From: Acidothermales bacterium
GTDB lineage: Bacteria > Actinomycetota > Actinomycetes > Streptosporangiales > WHST01
Direction: 5' to 3'
Assembly (NCBI GenBank): GCA_017354575.1
Contig: JAFMQP010000200.1
Coordinates: 1-7,231, forward strand
Length of the DNA stretch: 7,231 nt
Below are positions 5,491-7,231 of this stretch, one piece after another (positions within the stretch are counted from its first letter, which is position 1; each line of letters begins with the position of its first letter). The translations under genes and the position numbers were made by a program. Under the pieces are notes generated by a model that had not been told where the DNA came from, did not search any database, and saw only the letters and a program-made list of their open reading frames with translations.

Positions 5491-7231
5491 ATGTGCGGAA
5501 TCGTGGGGTACGTGGGCCACCGCCCGGCGCTCGACGTCGTCATCGGCGGGCTGTCCCGGCTGGAGTACCGCGGCTACGACTCGGCCGGCGTGGCGCTCGT
5601 CGCCGAGGGCAAGCTGCGCACCGACAAGCGCGCGGGCAAGCTGTCCGCGCTCACCGACGCGCTCGCCGCGTCCCCGCTCCCTGCGGGCCACGTCGGCATC
5701 GGGCACACCCGGTGGGCGACGCACGGCGCGCCGAACGACCGCAACGCCCACCCGCATCTCGACTGCACGGGCGCGATCGCGGTCATCCACAACGGCATCA
5801 TCGAGAACTTCGCGGTGCTCCGCGACGAGCTCGCCGAACGCGGCCACGCGCTGGCGTCCGACACCGACACCGAGATCGTCGCCCACCTGCTCGAGGAGGA
5901 GTCGGCGCACGGCGGCACCGACCTCGCCGAGGCGATGCGGCGCGTCTGCCGGCGGCTCTCCGGCGCGTTCACCCTCGTCGCCGCCTCGGCGCGCGATCCC
6001 GAGGTCGTCGTCGCCGCGCGGCGCAGCTCCCCCCTGGTCATCGGGCTGGGCGACGGTGAGACGTTCCTCGCGAGCGACGTCGCCGCCTTCATCGCGTACA
6101 CACGCGACGCGCTCGAGCTCGCCGACGACCGCGTCGTCGAGCTGCGCCGGGACGCGGTCACCGTCACCGACCTGGGCGGCAACCCGGCCGAGGGCCGCCC
6201 GTTCCACGTCGACTGGGACGCGTCCGCCGCCGAGAAGGGCGGCTACCCGTACTTCATGCTCAAGGAGATCGAGGAGCAGCCGCGCGCCGTCGCCGACACC
6301 CTGCTCGGCCGGGTCGGTGCGGACGGCAGGCTCAGCCTGGACGAGATGCGCATCGCCGACGACGAGCTCCGCGAGGTCGACAAGGTCGTCATCGTCGCGT
6401 GCGGCACGGCGTACCACGCGGGGCTGATCGCGAAGTACGCCATCGAGCACTGGACCCGGCTGCCCTGCGAGGTCGAGCTGGCGAGCGAGTTCCGCTACCG
6501 CGACCCGGTCGTCGACCGCGGCACGCTCGTCATCGCGATCAGCCAGTCCGGCGAGACGATGGACACGCTGATGGCGGTACGCCATGCGCGCGAGCAACAC
6601 TCCCGCGTGCTCGCCATCTGCAACACCATCGGCTCCACCATCCCGCGCGAGTCGGACGGCGCGCTCTACACGCACGCCGGGCCGGAGGTGGGCGTGGCGG
6701 CCACCAAGACGTTCCTCACCCAGCTTGTCGCGTGCTACCTCATCGGGCTGTACCTCGCCCAGGTGCGTGGCAACAAGTTCGGCGACGAGATCGGCGACGT
6801 CATCCGGCAGCTCGCCGCGATGCCCGAGACGGTGGAACGCGTGCTCGGCACCGTCGAGCCCGTCCGCACGCTGGCGCGCGACCTGCGCGACGCCGCCACC
6901 GTGCTGTTCCTCGGCCGGCACGTCGGCTTCCCGGTGGCGATGGAGGGCGCGCTGAAGCTCAAGGAGCTCGCGTACATCCACGCCGAGGCGTTCGCCGCGG
7001 GTGAGCTGAAACACGGGCCGATCGCGCTGATCGAGGACGGCCTGCCGGTCGTCGTCATGGTGCCGCCGCCGCGGGGACGCAGTGTGCTGCACGACAAGAT
7101 CGTGTCGAACATCCAGGAGATCCGGGCCAGGGGCGCGTACACGATCGTGCTCGCGGAGGAGGGCGACGAGTCGGTGCGGCCGTACGCCGACGTCGTCGTC
7201 GGGCTGCCCGTGGCGCCCACCCTGCTGCAGC
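5491..7231 (+). CDS. glmS: Glutamine--fructose-6-phosphate aminotransferase (isomerizing), 3'-truncated
   Basis: GlmS makes glucosamine-6-phosphate from fructose-6-phosphate and glutamine, the committing step of UDP-GlcNAc synthesis. ATG 5491 is followed at once by TGC, so removal of Met exposes the N-terminal catalytic Cys of class II glutaminases (MCGIVGYVG). The glutaminase domain (about 2-240) has LEYRGYDSAG (24-33), TRWATHG (73-79) and NGIIEN (101-106). Two SIS sugar-isomerase domains follow, with CGTAYHAG (304-311), SQSGETMDT (351-359), CNTIGSTIPRESD (377-389) and the KELAYIHAEAF-GELKHGP region (491-510). The frame is open to the window edge: 580 residues are visible and the last 30-45 of a usual 610-625 are missing. 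No internal stop or defect is seen. It is divergent from the DUF389 gene and functionally paired with glmM. Confidence 0.98.
   Translation, partial: MCGIVGYVGHRPALDVVIGGLSRLEYRGYDSAGVALVAEGKLRTDKRAGKLSALTDALAASPLPAGHVGIGHTRWATHGAPNDRNAHPHLDCTGAIAVIHNGIIENFAVLRDELAERGHALASDTDTEIVAHLLEEESAHGGTDLAEAMRRVCRRLSGAFTLVAASARDPEVVVAARRSSPLVIGLGDGETFLASDVAAFIAYTRDALELADDRVVELRRDAVTVTDLGGNPAEGRPFHVDWDASAAEKGGYPYFMLKEIEEQPRAVADTLLGRVGADGRLSLDEMRIADDELREVDKVVIVACGTAYHAGLIAKYAIEHWTRLPCEVELASEFRYRDPVVDRGTLVIAISQSGETMDTLMAVRHAREQHSRVLAICNTIGSTIPRESDGALYTHAGPEVGVAATKTFLTQLVACYLIGLYLAQVRGNKFGDEIGDVIRQLAAMPETVERVLGTVEPVRTLARDLRDAATVLFLGRHVGFPVAMEGALKLKELAYIHAEAFAAGELKHGPIALIEDGLPVVVMVPPPRGRSVLHDKIVSNIQEIRARGAYTIVLAEEGDESVRPYADVVVGLPVAPTLLQ

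Noticed and set aside
4459..7092. Single 877-codon minus-strand open frame covering the DUF389 gene and most of glmS
   Set aside because: Only the portion from 5421 downwards has recognisable protein sequence. The rest is an Arg/Asp/Val/Leu-rich mirror of glmS, whose plus-strand reading has complete catalytic motifs. Long antisense frames of this kind are expected in very G+C-rich genes.
1..7231. CRISPR array, insertion sequence, tRNA or other mobile or defence system
   Set aside because: No regularly spaced repeats, transposase-like product, terminal inverted repeats, tRNA cloverleaf or defence-type domain was seen on either strand. All space is taken by housekeeping genes, two membrane-protein genes and short gaps.

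Overview
This window looks like ordinary chromosomal housekeeping DNA from a high-GC actinobacterium. The G+C content is very high throughout. TruA, L13, S9, GlmM and GlmS all read like actinobacterial proteins, and the S9 protein carries an acidic, Ala/Pro-rich N-terminal extension of about 45 residues. The order rplM-rpsI-glmM-(other)-glmS, with truA nearby, is also a recognisable actinobacterial neighbourhood. I cannot name the genus. I see no mobile element, CRISPR array, tRNA or rRNA gene, and no sign of recent transfer.

Layout. (1) Bases 1-831, plus strand: 3' part of truA (tRNA pseudouridine synthase), with its start outside the window. (2) 828-1844, minus strand: an uncharacterised single-pass membrane protein with a Pro/Gly-rich cytoplasmic tail. 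It converges on truA, and the two stop codons overlap in CTAG. (3) 1845-2053: a 209-base gap with a good sigma70-type promoter, a pair of matching bipartite motifs around that promoter, and an untranslated leader with a bulged hairpin. (4) 2054-3009, plus: rplM and rpsI, translationally coupled by a 4-base overlap. (5) 3022-4368, plus: glmM, 12 bases after rpsI, with a possible promoter of its own. (6) 4369-4458: a short convergent gap with a hairpin. (7) 4459-5421, minus: a DUF389-family multi-pass membrane protein. (8) 5422-5490: a 69-base divergent promoter region with a 14-base near-palindrome. (9) 5491-7231, plus: glmS, running off the right edge.

How the genes fit together. GlmS makes glucosamine-6-phosphate from fructose-6-phosphate and glutamine, and GlmM converts it to glucosamine-1-phosphate. 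They therefore supply successive steps towards UDP-GlcNAc and peptidoglycan, but here they are separate transcription units with an opposite-strand DUF389 gene between them. L13 and S9 are ribosomal partners, and TruA modifies tRNA. The two membrane proteins are the least understood genes.

I did not find a new enzymatic or defence system. The most interesting signals are regulatory: several starts with a TANNNT-like -10 box 6-7 bases upstream and no clear Shine-Dalgarno (a leaderless-mRNA signature), the motif pair around the rplM promoter, and the near-palindrome between the DUF389 gene and glmS. All of these are inferences from reading the sequence and are untested.
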